Positions 11,036-22,703 of a stretch of 64,000 bases of DNA are shown piece after piece; positions within the stretch are counted from its first letter, which is position 1, and every line of letters begins with the position of its first letter. The DNA lies in the NCBI GenBank assembly GCA_933207985.1, contig OW240912.1, positions 198,521,515 to 198,585,514 of the forward strand, in the 5' to 3' direction. This DNA comes from Pelobates cultripes (Eukaryota; Chordata; Amphibia; Anura; Pelobatidae). A program made the position numbers and the translations under genes. The notes below the pieces were generated by a model. It was not told the DNA's origin and searched no databases. It was given only the letters and a program-made list of their open reading frames with translations.

Positions 11036-11246
11036 TTGACACATAACGTATCAACCAAATGGCATGCTTACCAATACATAACAAACCATAGGGGTATACT
11101 GTGACACCCCTACACCCCCCGGCTCGGAGCCACCAAAGATATGAAACCTACCAAACCACTGTAAACCCCGTGAGTATTTGCCACTCAACATAACCCTGCA
11201 AGTTCTTAACTCACTCTACCCCACCACAGCTCAGGTCTTGACCCCC

Positions 11247-11830
11247 TCAAGTCACCTGAGCACCCCCACCCCTCAAAAATAAGGCCTTGCTCATACCCTC
11301 CTGAAACCCAAGATTAAGTATATCATAACCAACGTCTGAGAGATGCACCCCATCTGGCCGATAAGCATTCCTTCCAGTTCTCGATGCCTCACCACTACTC
11401 AACCTGTCCATCGCATGAAAAAATACATCATTTTATTATCCTTTCCCCTGCACGAGCCACCGCGGCAAGGTCCCTAGCATCCCTCCAATGCTGGCGAGGA
11501 ATCATCTCGGACCACACCACAACCACGTCTGGAAATAGTTCCCGTATCTGGTCCACATTCCTCTTCATAAGCCTCACTAATTCCCTCTTGGGAATAAGCC
11601 CTAAATCATTTCCCCCAGCATGAATTAATATAATGTCTGGGGATGGACCTACCCCCAAACGTTTGAAAATCTCTTTGCTCACACCTAACCTGCTGCAACC
11701 CCTAAAACCCGTCCATCATAAAGAAACCAAGGCCCATGAGAAACCCAGCTGCATTCACTGTTTTCGAACAGCGGCTCTCCAGTGCGCCCAATACATGAAG
11801 GAGTGGCTGATCAACCACGCCACCAAACCT
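11247..11830 (-). pseudogene. SGNH/GDSL hydrolase domain of a Ngaro-type retrotransposon
   Basis: The minus strand encodes an SGNH-hydrolase-like protein of the type carried by some vertebrate Ngaro tyrosine-recombinase retrotransposons. Visible blocks: a degenerate serine block (SHSFMYW) near 11795; the oxyanion block HAGGNDLG near 11620; and DGVHLSDVGYD with the Asp/His pair near 11340. Block order and spacing suit the family. The frame is broken near 11425, where the reading passes to another frame, and upstream by stops, so this copy is dead. It lies in the expected order after the recombinase of the same element (15250-15706), separated from it by the inserted LTR and Gypsy-1. The hydrolase role in transposition is not known. 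Confidence 0.7.
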
Positions 11831-11853
11831 TAAACCAGAACAAGAAACGTAAA

Positions 11854-12764
11854 TGTAGCGGACCCTGGGTAACCCGACTGGTTACCTCCACTATTAATAA
11901 ATGACAAGACCCATTTTCCCCCCAGTAACTGGACGACACATAGTTCCAGGGGTAGAACCACACTTTATTGGCCACACTCGGCTTTTATACTCTCCTTATG
12001 CAAGGGATAGATCACTGGTAAAAACAATGTCCCCTTCCAAGGTCCTCCCCCTCCCAAGGGTCGCATAATGGAACCCGGTACTCCAGTCCCTTTGTCCCCT
12101 GTTTATACCACTCAGTGTCCCCTTCCAAGGTCCTCCCCCTCCCAGGGACTTCCTCGCGGGAACAGAATTCCAGTCCCCTTTGTCCCCTGTTCATGCCACT
12201 TAATGTTCCCTCCCAGGGCCCTCCACCTCCCAGGTCATAGCACGGGACACTTCTTTGTCTCACAGTGACAGAGAGCCCGCCAACCTCCGCCATTGTCCCC
12301 ACAGGATGTCCCCAGCAATCTTAGGGACCCCCAGAACGGTAACTGCCACAAACCGCCACCGGCATGGCAAGCATCTCCTTTAGGGACATGAATGCTCCCC
12401 CTGGTTGTCGTTCGTCTATACGAATGGCAGCCACACAGAGAAGCACTCATGAATTACTTCCCTTGCGGTCTGACACTATGTTGTGAGTTGCCAATGTTCT
12501 AATTGATTGGTGTGAACATTCTAATGGGAGCCAGGAAGGCCCTTGTTCGGGAACCGAATGGGATTTCGTGGTGGTCCCCGTTCGGGAGGTGAACGAAGTC
12601 CCATTCGTGGCGGTACTCCCGAACAGAGAGCAGGTAGCTTCACAAACATAACGAATGAAACACCGGGTCATGATAGGGAAAACACACGAAAGGGATGTCA
12701 GGACAGTAACACACATTGCAGGGTAACCTGGGTAGTTCACAGTTTACCGGGGGTTCCGCTACAC
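11854..12764 (-). mobile_element. 911-bp LTR with TGTAGCGGA…TCCGCTACA ends
   Basis: Both ends form an inverted repeat (TGTAGCGGA / TCCGCTACA). On the minus strand the start is preceded by a purine-rich tract, AAGGGGGAGCTG, so it is a 3' LTR or a solo LTR in that orientation. Its 3' half holds a direct repeat of about 90-100 bp in roughly 2.5 copies (TGTCCCCTTCCAAGGTCCTC at 12028 and 12117). It may be the 3' LTR of Gypsy-1. The open frames over it are compositional. Confidence 0.75.
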
Positions 12765-12849
12765 AGCTCCCCCTTAACCACTGGTTGGCATCCGCAGGCA
12801 GGTTCCAACGGATTCGTCTGCTGATGTCCAGGGGAAGCACCTACAGATC

Positions 12850-14492
12850 ACTTGTCCAGGGCCGCTGGCGACAACTTTCTAGAAAAGAACCTACAAGGAT
12901 GCAAAGGGGTATCCTGACTCTCCCTCTGAGAAAGGACAGCACCTACCCCTGTCTCAGAGCCGTCTTCCTCTAGTATGAAGGGTTTGCTAGTGTCAGGGTG
13001 TACCAATATGTCAGCAGAAGCGAATAATTTCTTAAGTAGCTCAAAAGTTTCTTTAGACCATATATTAGAGTGTCATATTGGTGATTGGGGCCATAATGGT
13101 AGAGAAACCTTTGATAAATCTCCTATAGTAATTTGCAAACCCTATAAACCTTTGAATGACCTTTAACCCATTGGGTAATGGCCAATGTAGAATGGCTTCT
13201 AGTTTACGTGGGTCCATCTGAAAACCAGAGGCCGAGATATTATAGCCCAAGAACTGAACTTCTGGTCAAATAGACATTTATATATAATATAGCCCGTTTT
13301 TTTTAGCAAAGTTTGCAACACTTGTTTAACATGCCCATGATGACTCTGGATATCGGGGGAATAAATGAGTATTTCATCCAGATATACCAATACCAAAGTA
13401 TAAATGTAGTCTCTGAGAACATCATTAATGAGATCCTGAAATACGGCTGGGGCATTGCATAAGCCGAAGGGCATGATAAGATACTCATAGTGACCATTTC
13501 TCGTGTTAAATGCAGTTCTCCATTCATGTCCCTCCTTAATGCTTACCAAATTATAAGCACTCCCTAAGGTTGAGTTTGGTAAACACCTTAGCGCCCTGGA
13601 GTCTGTCAAATAATTCTGAGATAAGGGGAATAGGATAAGCATTTTTGATGGTGATCTTGTTCAATGCCCTATAATCAATACATGTCCGTAACTCTCCTCC
13701 TTTCTTGGTAACAAAAAAGAACCCTGCACCTGCAGGAGAAGAAGATTTACGTATGTGGCCTTTTTGTAGAGACTCTTTAATGTACTCTTCCATAACTCTA
13801 TTCTCCTGTGGTGATAAGTTACATACCCCCCCTTTAGGGGGTATAGTACCGGGTAACAGATCTATGAAGCAATCATAGGATCTGTGAGGGGGTAGCGTAT
13901 CAGTGTGACTTTTATTAAACACTTCTTTAACCTCCCTATAATGCACAGGAATTTCAGTAGACTGAGGCGTAGGAATAGGTAGATTAACGATACCCACTCT
14001 TTTAGTAATAGGTGACATACATCTCTCTTTACAGTCTTTACCCCATTCCAGTATTTCCCTTTTAGCCCAATCAACACGGGGGTTATGCTTCACAAGCCAA
14101 GGGAATCCAAGTATAATGGGACAAGAAGGGGAAGCAATTATCTGAAATGTGATGAGTTCTTTGTGTAACACTCCTATCGTGGTAGTGATAGGTAGTGTTT
14201 CTTGGGTAATTAAAGGCTGAGAGAGTGGTCTCCCATCAATGGCCCCGACGGCCAGGGGTGATGCTCTCTCCTTGATGGGTAAGAAATGTTTACTGGCAAA
14301 TTGTATATCGATAAAGTTTTCTGCAGCACCTAAGTCAATCAGGGCGTTACACGTAAAACTTATCTCATAATATTGAGCACTAATACTAAGGAGAAATCTA
14401 CTTTGGGTAGTACCAGGGGACATATGCATCACACCTAAGGCCGGTCCCCTAATGGTTCTTAAGTGCTTAAGTTTTCCGGATGTATGGGACAA
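12850..14492 (-). pseudogene. Gypsy-1 pol (protease, RT, start of RNase H)
   Basis: The polyprotein fragment lies in the -1 frame relative to gag. The protease site reads [12 protein letters not shown], so the usual DSG serine is leucine. RT is spread over three frames: 14492 to about 13551, 13642 to 13199, and 13250 to 13065. The RT catalytic motif reads YLDE instead of YLDD, so the second metal-binding Asp is lost. The start of RNase H (VGAVLSQRESQ near 12920) follows in yet another frame. At least three frameshifts make this copy inactive. Confidence 0.8.
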
Positions 14493-15223
14493 AAATTTCT
14501 TATGTGTCCTTTCTTGCCACAGTATAAGCAGAGGCCCTCTTTTATCCTAAACTGTTTCTCTGCCTCTGACAGTCTCATAACCTCTAACTGCATAAGTTCA
14601 GGTTCAGACTGTACGGAAAGGAAAGGGACAACAGGATTGGAGAATCGAGGTGTTAGTGACATATTCATACCTCTGGTTCTATTTCTAGTTATCTCCCTGT
14701 TCCTAAGTCGGTTATCGATATGCATCACATAAGTGATGTATTCATTTAACCTCCCTGGTAATTCTTTGGCTGCAATTTCATCAAGGATAGCTTTGGATAA
14801 TGCAAATGCAGTGATTAATCCGTTGCTAGTCCAGTCTACCTCAGAAGCCAAGATGCGGAATTCTATGGCATAATATGAGACAGAACGGTTCCCTTTTTTG
14901 ATACGCATTAGGGCAGTGAAAACGTTGTTCTCCGTTCCCAATAGTTCAAATTTGAATTCTGCAAGGAATTCTTGGTAATTATGGGCAATAGTCCTATCAC
15001 TCTCCCATAATGGATTGGCCCAAGCTAAGGCTTTACCTTTCAGTTGGTTCATTAAGTACCCAATTTTAGGTCTATCCCTGGGGAAGGACCCAGGTGAGGC
15101 TTCAAAATGGTACTCAATCTGATTGAGGAATCCCTGACATTCTTGAGTATTACCTTCAAAATGCGGGGGTGGAGATAGGGAGATAGGAGGTGGAGATAGG
15201 GAGATAGTAGGTGCCTTATACAC
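14459..15223 (-). pseudogene. Gypsy-1 gag
   Basis: Gag of a Ty3/Gypsy element (structural protein of the cytoplasmic particle). 254 codons are open. The capsid part contains GYLMNQLKGKALAWANPLW and a DRTIAHNYQEFLAEF block also seen in Gypsy-2. A single CCHC zinc knuckle ([14 protein letters not shown]) lies near residue 235. The N-terminus has an in-place duplication of ISLSPPP and begins inside the open frame, so the native start is uncertain. Five codons before the gag stop lies GGAAAAC in the register of a -1 slippery site. I call it a pseudogene because the element is truncated and pol is broken. Confidence 0.75.
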
Positions 15224-15249
15224 TATAGGTGTAGTTACAGTAGGCCCAA

Positions 15250-15706
15250 TCTCAATATCGGAATAAACTGGAAGCGCGACAGAGATGACCCTTCTAGAAG
15301 AGCTTGGAGAGCCTTACCCTTCTAGAAAAGCTTAGAGAGCCTGCCTAATAATGAACTGTTTTGTCAGGTCTTCCAATCTATTCAATTTAAAGAGAAATGC
15401 CAGTGCTGCCAGGGTCCGATCAACCACCGACTGCGATGCCTGTCCAGCAAACAAACAACACATAAACCACAAGAGCGAATCTAAATGCAGTTCTCTAAAA
15501 TGTTGCCCCCCAGTACACCCCAAGACCTCATCCCATACCAGACTTTGATTTAAGCGGCCCATGTTCCTGGCGCTAATGATTATTGTATCAGGCTTCCATA
15601 CAGGAAGTCCCGAGCCGCCACATCTACTCCGGACATTCTTGACCGTTCTCTTACACACCCGGAGCCACCATCCGAAAGTGCTCCCACTGTAAACGAGACA
15701 ACACAT
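15250..15706 (-). pseudogene. Ngaro tyrosine recombinase, N-terminal part
   Basis: The minus strand encodes the helical N-terminal (core-binding) part of the tyrosine recombinase used by Ngaro elements instead of a DDE integrase. LLWFMCCLFAGQASQSVVDR followed by TLAALAFLFKLNRLEDLTKQ is the recognisable block. The catalytic domain with the R-H-R-Y residues is absent: the frame decays near 15250, where Gypsy-1 begins. The ORF overlaps the end of the RT/RNase H ORF in another frame, as expected for this class. Confidence 0.65.
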
Positions 15707-16375
15707 CAGCCACTACGTTCAGATAACCAGGCACTTGTCGTGCCTGCAACACGATATTCAAAGACATGCAAAGCAACACAAAATGCAGAAGTAAGCGCAG
15801 TATGGGAACGGAGCACGCCGACAGATTATTAACGGCATGAACCACAGCCATCTTATCTGTGTAAAAGAGTACCCGTTTGCTTCTCAGTTCCTCACCACAT
15901 AATGACAAAGTGACCAACAACGGGAACAACTTCGGAAAGGCCAGGTTACCCTTCACTGGAGTCCCCATCCATTCTACCGGCCACTGCGCTGCACACCATT
16001 GCCCGAAATACGTGCAAAAGCCCACACTGCCAGATGTATACGTGAACAACTCTAGCTTTGCAGAGGACGTCGTTGGCCCCCCAAATAAATCCACCCGTTA
16101 AAGTCTCATGGAAAAACATTCCAAATCCTCCTTCATGGAACGAGAGACCCAAACGTAATAGTGAGGGGATCGAATCCCACTTGTGGCCTTCCACAAAAAA
16201 CGGTTGAAAACCCTCCCCATGGGAATCATGCGACATGCGAAGTTAAGGCTTCCTAGCAGTGACTGCACCTTCCGCAGTGTTACCTTTTGAGTGTTCCAAA
16301 CTGCCCCCACCTTTACCCTTAGTGCGGCCATCTTGTCATATGTTAAGCGACATTCCCCAGCCACTGAATCAATTT
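15651..16375 (-). pseudogene. Ngaro reverse transcriptase C-terminus and RNase H
   Basis: Two segments share one frame. 16364-16098 is the RT thumb and connection (VTLRKVQSLLGSLNFACRMI, then PMGRVF). 16094-15651 is the RNase H with VLFYTDKMAVVHAVNNLSA and the end block VPGYLNVVADVLSRLQWEHF, typical of Ngaro/DIRS elements. One stop codon (16098-16100) separates them. The RT palm with the YxDD motif is missing: upstream of 16375 the sequence jumps to leader-like DNA, so this copy has an internal deletion. Confidence 0.8.
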
Positions 16376-17300
16376 TTACTGAAAACCTCCAGCAGCAAAG
16401 GAATAGTTAACATAACTTTTCCAAACAACCAATCAGAACAAAATAACAGCAGTATAAAATCCCTCAGTCAGACCCTCCCACTTACTCTTTCTTTGATGAG
16501 GTCGAGCAGTAGAGCATGAACTAAAGCAAATCCAACTTGTAGCAGGCACATCTAGAGAAGAAACCACCAAAACCAGACGGAAACCAGATTACACTGCAAA
16601 GAAAAAGAAACATTGTGAAAGTAAACTGCCAAGACAGGATGTCATAGCACATTCAACATTACTTCAACAGCATAGCACAAGTGGAATAAACGCACACAGA
16701 CAACCAAAACCGTATAATAGCAAGACTATTTATTAAACAAACATGAGACCATACATTACAAAAAACATAACAATACCCCCAATTAACCTAAGAAGAAAAA
16801 AAAAACATTCCAGGGAGGAATAGTCGCCTCCTGTCTTTAATAAAATGTAGATTATTCCCTCACTGAGGCTAGAATAATCCCTAATTTTATGGCAAAACAG
16901 GAGGCTTCATATTTGCAATTTTAACACCCAGACATAAAAACAGAAGAAACATGAGATTGTGGACAGAAATAAAAAGTACGGAAAGTTGATTCCCTAGACC
17001 AATCAGTGGTGCCAGGAAATATCCATAAGAGACCCACCGGCTTCTACAACTGCTGAAGCTGCAGCACCCCAAACTAAATGTGACCCAAAGGAACTTGCCA
17101 CACCAGCCAATGAGAGAAGGCACCAAATTCAACGAGCGATCATAGGTGCAGAAACAGCCTAAACAGTCGTACAAAGGAAATTAACCACTGCCCATGAGCA
17201 GAAGGGCGAAAGGACGAGGTCCTGGATATATACATCCGTAGGCAACGTGCCACACAGAGACGTGGCTTATCTGTAAAGTAGGAATATGACACAGAAGACT
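16376..17300 (-). mobile_element. leader-like region of the Ngaro/DIRS remnant
   Basis: No protein domain is visible. The 95-codon minus ORF at 16887-17174 is Phe/Leu/Cys-rich and unlike any known domain. A GGAGGCGACTATTCC tract (minus strand, near 16830) and the position between two tyrosine-recombinase elements suggest untranslated terminal DNA of one of them. Confidence 0.35.
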
Positions 17301-17309
17301 AATTAGATT

Positions 17310-18838
17310 TCATCCTGCATGAAATAGAAACAGACACAAGACATAACAGTAGAGCCAGCTAAGCGGAAAAGACAAATCCCTGTTATCAGGCCACCAAAGG
17401 GTCCTTACCGCCGAGCTAGCTGACCGAAAGATGTTAATGGTCCTATATGACTTACACTGAGAAAACAAGTAATGAAAGGGGCTGTAAATGTATCCAAATG
17501 ACTCTCCAGACACCAGCCATGCCAGGATCACAAGGCGCGCAGGTATGATCACCTGGTGCCAGGCACCCAAAAGTCCTGGAGCAACTCTCTAACCGTTGTC
17601 GACAGGCCCGACACATCCCAGGAACCCCGGAAATGGTCCAAGCAACTAGCAATAGGCAATACTCTAATATCAATGGATGTGGATTCCCTTGTGGATCCTG
17701 TAGCAGAAACCTGGAGCCAGGGAGTAGTAGAGGGTCTAGGCACGACAACTCCAGCAAGAGAGGAAACCACGGTTGACTCCTTGAAAGTGGTGTGACCAGG
17801 AGAAGTGACACTCCCAGGTGTTTGGTCCGATGCAATGTCCGGAGCATCATGGAGAATGGGGGTAATGAATACGCCCCCGAGGGAGGCCAGTTTTGGAGAC
17901 CCCTTGCTGAGAGGGTCCTGAAGCCAACTGAAAAACAACTCCATCTGACGGTTCGCCCTGGATGCAAACAGATCCGCGTGAATGGGGCTTTGAAGTGAGT
18001 CCAGTAGTCAAAACACTGGAGGGTGAAGTTGCCAATCGCTGGCACCTCTCCAGTGTCGGGAGAACCAGTCCACTACTTAATTTCCCTGTCCCGGGAGATA
18101 TTCTGCCACATGTGACAAATTCTTGTTTAGACAGTATTGATAGAGATCCTTCATGAGATCCAACAGTTGTTTGGAGGGGGATCCTCCCAACCGGTTTATG
18201 TAGTGGACAGCCGTTGTGCATGTGGAGAAGCAGCGAGCAGTGACTCTTCCCCTTGTTGAAGCTGTGAATGGCGAACGATCCTGCAATTAGTTCCAGACAG
18301 TTGTGAAAAGCTCTCTCCTCCGAGTCCAGTGTCCTCCTGTTGCCATCACAAGTAGCGCCCCAGCCCATACACCTGGCGTCTGATTTCAGGATGAAGTCTG
18401 GTTGAGGTCCGAAAATCATCTTGCCGTTCCAGGCCACCATATTTCAAAGCCACCAATGAAGTTCCAGGTGGCTTTGTCCGAAAGCCACATGACTCAGCTG
18501 TACGAGGCCGATGACCTGAGATAGCGAGCCTTCAGGCGTTGGAGTGCCCGATAGTGCAGGGTCCTGGAAAGATGGCTTGAATGGAGGATGCCAACAGGCC
18601 TATTGTCTGGGCCAGGTCCCTTAGTGTGACCCAAGGGCTGCAGAGTAGGTGTCTGATATCCTTCCTCATGGTGGTCACCTTGGACATCGGAAGACGGAGC
18701 ACTGCCAGAACCGAATCGACCACAAAACCCAGAAACAGGATAGACCGAGAGGGAGTCAGTTACGATTTTTCCACGTTGATGGGGAATCCCAGGTCCTGAA
18801 GCAAGCTGTAAATGTGTAATCTCACAAAGGAAATGGGA
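17310..18838 (-). pseudogene. DIRS1-type retrotransposon fragment (RT end, RNase H, start of YR)
   Basis: A second, distinct tyrosine-recombinase retrotransposon lies on the minus strand. In order: the end of RT (LRLPMSKVTTMRKDIRHLL near 18690, IGLLASSIQAIFPGP near 18580); RNase H (SDARCMGWGATCDGN near 18390, LELIAGSFAIHSFNKGKSHC near 18280); the post-RNase H block LLLVTPLSRSQPWFPLLLEL near 17790; and the recombinase start CKSYRTINIFRSASSAV near 17420. The frame changes several times (18723, 18440, 18286, 18045, 17570), so it is non-functional. The RT core upstream and the recombinase catalytic part are missing. Confidence 0.85.
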
Positions 18839-20039
18839 TTTTGCATTTTAGAAAGAAATTAATCAAAATGATCAGAAGGAGAAAAAACCCAAAAAGCAAA
18901 AATAGACCCCTCAACGAAGTTTCTACAAAATGCCTTTGTCAAGAGAGGATTACAGTAAAGTGATTTTCATTATTTAGCGACATTGGATGTATATCTTTGC
19001 ATTTGTATTTATTTTGAGTTATTTCATGTTATGGCCATATTGGGATTTTTAATTATGTAATCATAATTAATTTTATTCTTTAAGTGTGCTCTTGTGTTTT
19101 GAGCACAATTGAATGTTTGACTTCACTGGAAACGGTATCCTACTTGTTTGAGAAACTTTTAATTTATGAGTTTCTGACTCATCAAGTTGATTTTTTTCTA
19201 AAATGTGTCCATTTATATTGAGTTTATATTTTTATAAAAAAAAAAAAAATGTTATTCTCATTTTTAGCTTATTTCTTATCTGGACAAAACATAAAGTATG
19301 CAAATTCAGTGACAATAACCAATACATTTAATAAAAAGAAGATATTTTTTTTTGTCCAATTAAATTGTAACCAAAATCTAGAAATCTGGTTAAAAATCAG
19401 TCTGTCAAAAATCCCATGTGCTCACACTCAAAAGGATTTTTTTACTAAAGTGAGAATTCAAGGTAAATTCAAAGCGAATTTCAAATTTGGATCAGAGTAG
19501 CTACACTCCATACAAGTATAACTGATGTTCCAGCTTTGCTTTTTTGTGTTAAATTTTCCTTATTGGTTTATTATTTTTTTTTTTTTTATTAAAAGCAGAG
19601 TAAGATTGAAACGGTACACATTATTGTTAACAGTACTTCCATAGGCGAATAAGAAATCGCAATGTATAATAAAGAACTTAGACAGAATAACAGTATAGTT
19701 ACTAAATAATGAATGCAAATATCCTACCATTTCACATTTAAATTAGGGTTTGCGATTATTAGGCTGATCCTACCTAGACATGACTTAGGTGCTAGGTGCG
19801 TTGAATACAACTCATTAAATGATCACCATTGGCAAGAGCAGCGTTTAGTCGCCTAAAATCCGCTATCCCACTGTCAATAGATGGCAATACGGCATGTTAT
19901 ATGTCAAAGGAAGCTACGCATATAAGTAATTTGTCAAGTATCATAAGGCAAAGCAGGCAAATACTACTGACTGCACTGAATTAGTTTGGTCTAAGTAAGT
20001 TGGTTAACGACAATTTAAAAACAAAAATCAATAACTAAT
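18839..20039. other. AT-rich intergenic DNA, nothing identified
   Basis: Long A/T runs (for example at 19240 and 19570) and no supported gene. The plus-strand ORF 19249-19500 is Lys/Asn/Phe-rich, as AT-rich DNA gives by chance. Confidence 0.4.
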
Positions 20040-20395
20040 ATGCTCTTTAAACTTGTTGGTGAAATGAAAAACTGGCGCGTGCTTGAAAGCAAACCATGTA
20101 AAATATGTAACAGGGTTGATGTTCCAGGAGAGATAAGCCAAATGGCAAATGATTTAGGTAAACTAGAAAAATGGTCAGAATTGTGGCAACTGACATTTAA
20201 TGTGGATAAGTGCAAGTTAATGCATCTTGGACGTAAAAACCCAAGGGCAGAGTACAGAATATTTGATAAGATTCCTAATCTCAACATCTGAGGAAAGCGA
20301 TTTATAATAATTTCAGATAACTTAAAAGTAGGCAGACAATGTAATAGAGCAGCAGGAAATACTAGCATAATAAAAAAAAAATGTTTAGTAAATAT
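20040..20395 (+). pseudogene. LINE reverse-transcriptase fragment (CR1/Rex1/L2-like)
   Basis: The open frame contains DLGKLEKWSELWQLTFNVDK and CKLMHLGRKNPRAEY. This matches the conserved segment after the RT catalytic motif of vertebrate CR1-group LINEs. The following conserved segment can be read in another frame to about 20395. Both ends are cut off, so it is a short 5'- and 3'-truncated remnant. Confidence 0.7.
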
Positions 20396-20409
20396 GCCCC
20401 TAATGAAAA

Positions 20410-20815
20410 CATTTCAACACTGCATGCAACTCATCAAAACGTCTGTGGCTACTAACAATGGCTCCAGCTAACTGAGGTGAAAACCCAGGTATTGATAACT
20501 GGGTTTCCTGCTGTGAGCAGGGATTTAACCCTGCTCACACCAAGATCTAGCTATGGGTATTTAAATGACTATTTAATGAGCTGCATGCTGTGCCGACTTT
20601 AAGTATGGGTGTAGCACATGAAAAAGTCTTGGACCACTAAAAATGGCTCTGGCTGAAAGAGGAAAGCCCCAGGTATCGATTGATACATAGTATGCCCTGT
20701 TGTGAGCAGAGATGTAACCCTGCTCACACCACAATCAAGCTAAAGACATTGAAATACCATTACAAGGAGCTGTATGCCATGCTGACTTTCAGCACTGCAT
20801 GCAAATCTTTCAAAA
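20410..20815. repeat. imperfect tandem duplication, two units of about 200 bp
   Basis: Both units contain CACTAAAAATGGCTC or CTAACAATGGCTC, then GAAAACCCAGGTAT or GAAAGCCCCAGGTAT, a TGTGAGCAG…AACCCTGCTCACACC hairpin, and GAGCTGYATGCYRTGCYGACTTT. The unit is probably part of a MITE with an internal hairpin. Non-coding. Confidence 0.65.
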
Positions 20816-21609
20816 ATCTGCGACTGATACTTGAGAATATATAGATATGTATGTATACATTTGTGGTCGGGAACCATAGGCTGATAGTACACAGAGAATT
20901 GTGTGTAAATATATACCTAAAAAAAAAACCACCTATGCGTGAGTTTGTTATAAAAAAGGGGAGGAGAGTGGGCAACAATGCTGCATCAACAGCACGTAAG
21001 GGGAGGGGCTCCAGGTTATAACAGTTGGATAACTCCTCCCAGAACTACAAACCTTTTTATTTGTTGTTGGAAAATATAGGTCAATAGTACAGTAAGAATT
21101 GTGCGTAATAAAAAACATAAACATTGATTGGTTAGGCCTGTAAAAAAGAGGGAAAATGCAATACTTTATTTAATTTTCATATAGACAAATTACAGTGCAA
21201 TGGTATGGAATGCATGTCTGAATTCGAACTCTGGTATGTGGTATGTACAATACATTTTTGTGTAGTGAGAGGGTTTCCATGCAACAATTGTAATGGAGAA
21301 TAGAGCAGTTTAACAGCAAATGCTTTGATGAGATCATCAAGTAACTTTACTGGACACGAATAGGTGTTTGATGGGTAAAAAGGTCTTTCTACCGGGGCTC
21401 CAATTTGACTGGTCTTGGTATGTTTTAGTGATAAGATATAATAATCGTTTGTCTTAATTTAATCTTGTATCTTTAGGCAATTAGCATTATCTGAATAATT
21501 AGCGACTGTGAACTCTTTACGTCTATGAAACCCATAAAAAAACAAGTAAATAGCGGCTTTTAAGATCAGATTGGTAGGTTGTTCAAAAGGAGTGGTGTCC
21601 AGTAGGTTT
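20816..21609. other. intergenic, nothing identified
   Basis: I found no reading frame with recognisable content and no clear terminal repeats. Confidence 0.4.
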
Positions 21610-21806
21610 TGTGAAATGCTCAATAACGTAAAACACAGGTTCCATACAAGAGTTGAATAAGCAGATTCCTTTATTGCTTGTGCACAAGGAGAGTGCCAAA
21701 GAAGACTGCCCTCCTCTATGTGAAAAACACATACCCTATATACAATTTAAGGTATGATATAAGAAGATGGCTGCTGGGGAGCTAAGGCACCTTTTCATCA
21801 TTTACA
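21610..21806 (-). mobile_element. probable 3' LTR of ERV-1
   Basis: On the minus strand, TGTAAATGATG follows a purine tract (AGGGAGGAC) 73 bp after the env stop. An AATAAAG poly(A) signal lies near 21670. The far end reads CATTTCACA, which mirrors the start. A 197-bp LTR is short, and the other LTR is not in the window, so the boundaries are tentative. Confidence 0.5.
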
Positions 21807-21878
21807 GTCCTCCCTGAATCAATTAATAAATTATTCCATGACCAGATGGAGTTTGATGCATGGTGATCCATGTGTTCA

Positions 21879-22703
21879 TTAATTTCTGTTTATGTGAATC
21901 ATCATACCAGATACCAGACCAGTCACCGGTTTTGCTCCAAGTGAACCCAGCAATCTTTCAAGATCTACTGGATCCCATTTATCAATAACCTGGCGTCGTT
22001 TATTCTGAAATTCTCCAATTTTATCTAAGTCCGTTTCTACGTCTCCACTTCTGTCTTTAAAAAATACACAGCATTGCTCCTTAATTAAAGCACCCACTCC
22101 TCCTTTTGATGCTAAAATATAATATAAGGCCATTTTGTTCTGTAAAAACATCATTCTAATGTAGATTTGTTTGACATTTAATTTGGAGATGGCATCATTG
22201 GAATAATTTAAGGCATTATCTAATACTTCGGCTAATTGATTTATCTTAGTTAAAGCCTATCCCACTCCTACACAGGGAAATATAGATAGAAGGACCTTTT
22301 CAGTTGTGCTGGTTTTAATATTAACATTTCTTCGATTTCTCAGTCTTCCCTTAGGTAGATTAGGCAATACTTGCCCTAGATAACAACTTCCTTTCCAGTT
22401 GTAGGGTAAAACTCTATAAACCCATGTACCAATAGATACTGCAGGGCAAGCTGTGATTTTTACTATTATCCTTATATGGGGCCATACGACTTTTTCTGTA
22501 ACACTTAGCGCATTAGAGTCGTTGGTACAAAAATATCCTTCTGACTCATACTCTGTAAAATTATATCTGACAGAGGTGCTACTTTTATTTAGTTTGGAAT
22601 TTCTTATTAATTTATCTCCCACCTTTCTTTGTACCCATAATGCTACTTGATCCGCTACATTAACCAGGGTCAATCTCCTTGGCTTGCCAGAATACTCTCC
22701 TCC
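21879..22703 (-). pseudogene. ERV-1 env, C-terminal part
   Basis: Remnant of a retroviral envelope glycoprotein (a surface unit and a membrane-fusing unit anchored in the virion membrane). The 5' piece (22673-22257) carries a basic cleavage-type site RLRNRR and then a hydrophobic fusion-peptide-like stretch. The 3' piece (22154-21879) carries LQNKMALYYILASKGG, a family hallmark, followed by paired cysteines EQCC; the first cysteine expected in the CX6CC motif is glycine here. The two pieces are in different frames and no membrane anchor is evident, so the copy is broken. Gypsy-3 cuts it at 22703/22709; the upstream flank resumes at 49809. Confidence 0.75.

Larger units (their letters stand above)
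12840..15240 (-). mobile_element. Gypsy-1: truncated Ty3/Gypsy element
   Basis: This is a minus-strand Ty3/Gypsy copy: gag, then protease, reverse transcriptase and the start of RNase H. Integrase and chromodomain are missing, and no 5' LTR is present. It interrupts the Ngaro element between recombinase and hydrolase. It is related to Gypsy-2 but clearly more decayed. The RNase H segment ends abruptly near 12845, followed by about 75 bp leading to the purine tract of the 911-bp LTR. Confidence 0.85.

Noticed and set aside
12012..12973. Several 60-97-codon ORFs on both strands
   Set aside because: They lie in the 911-bp LTR, its GC-rich direct repeats and the adjoining Gypsy-1 end; composition explains them.
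19249..19500. 83-codon plus-strand ORF
   Set aside because: Lys/Asn/Phe-rich frame in AT-rich DNA; no homology or structure is recognisable.
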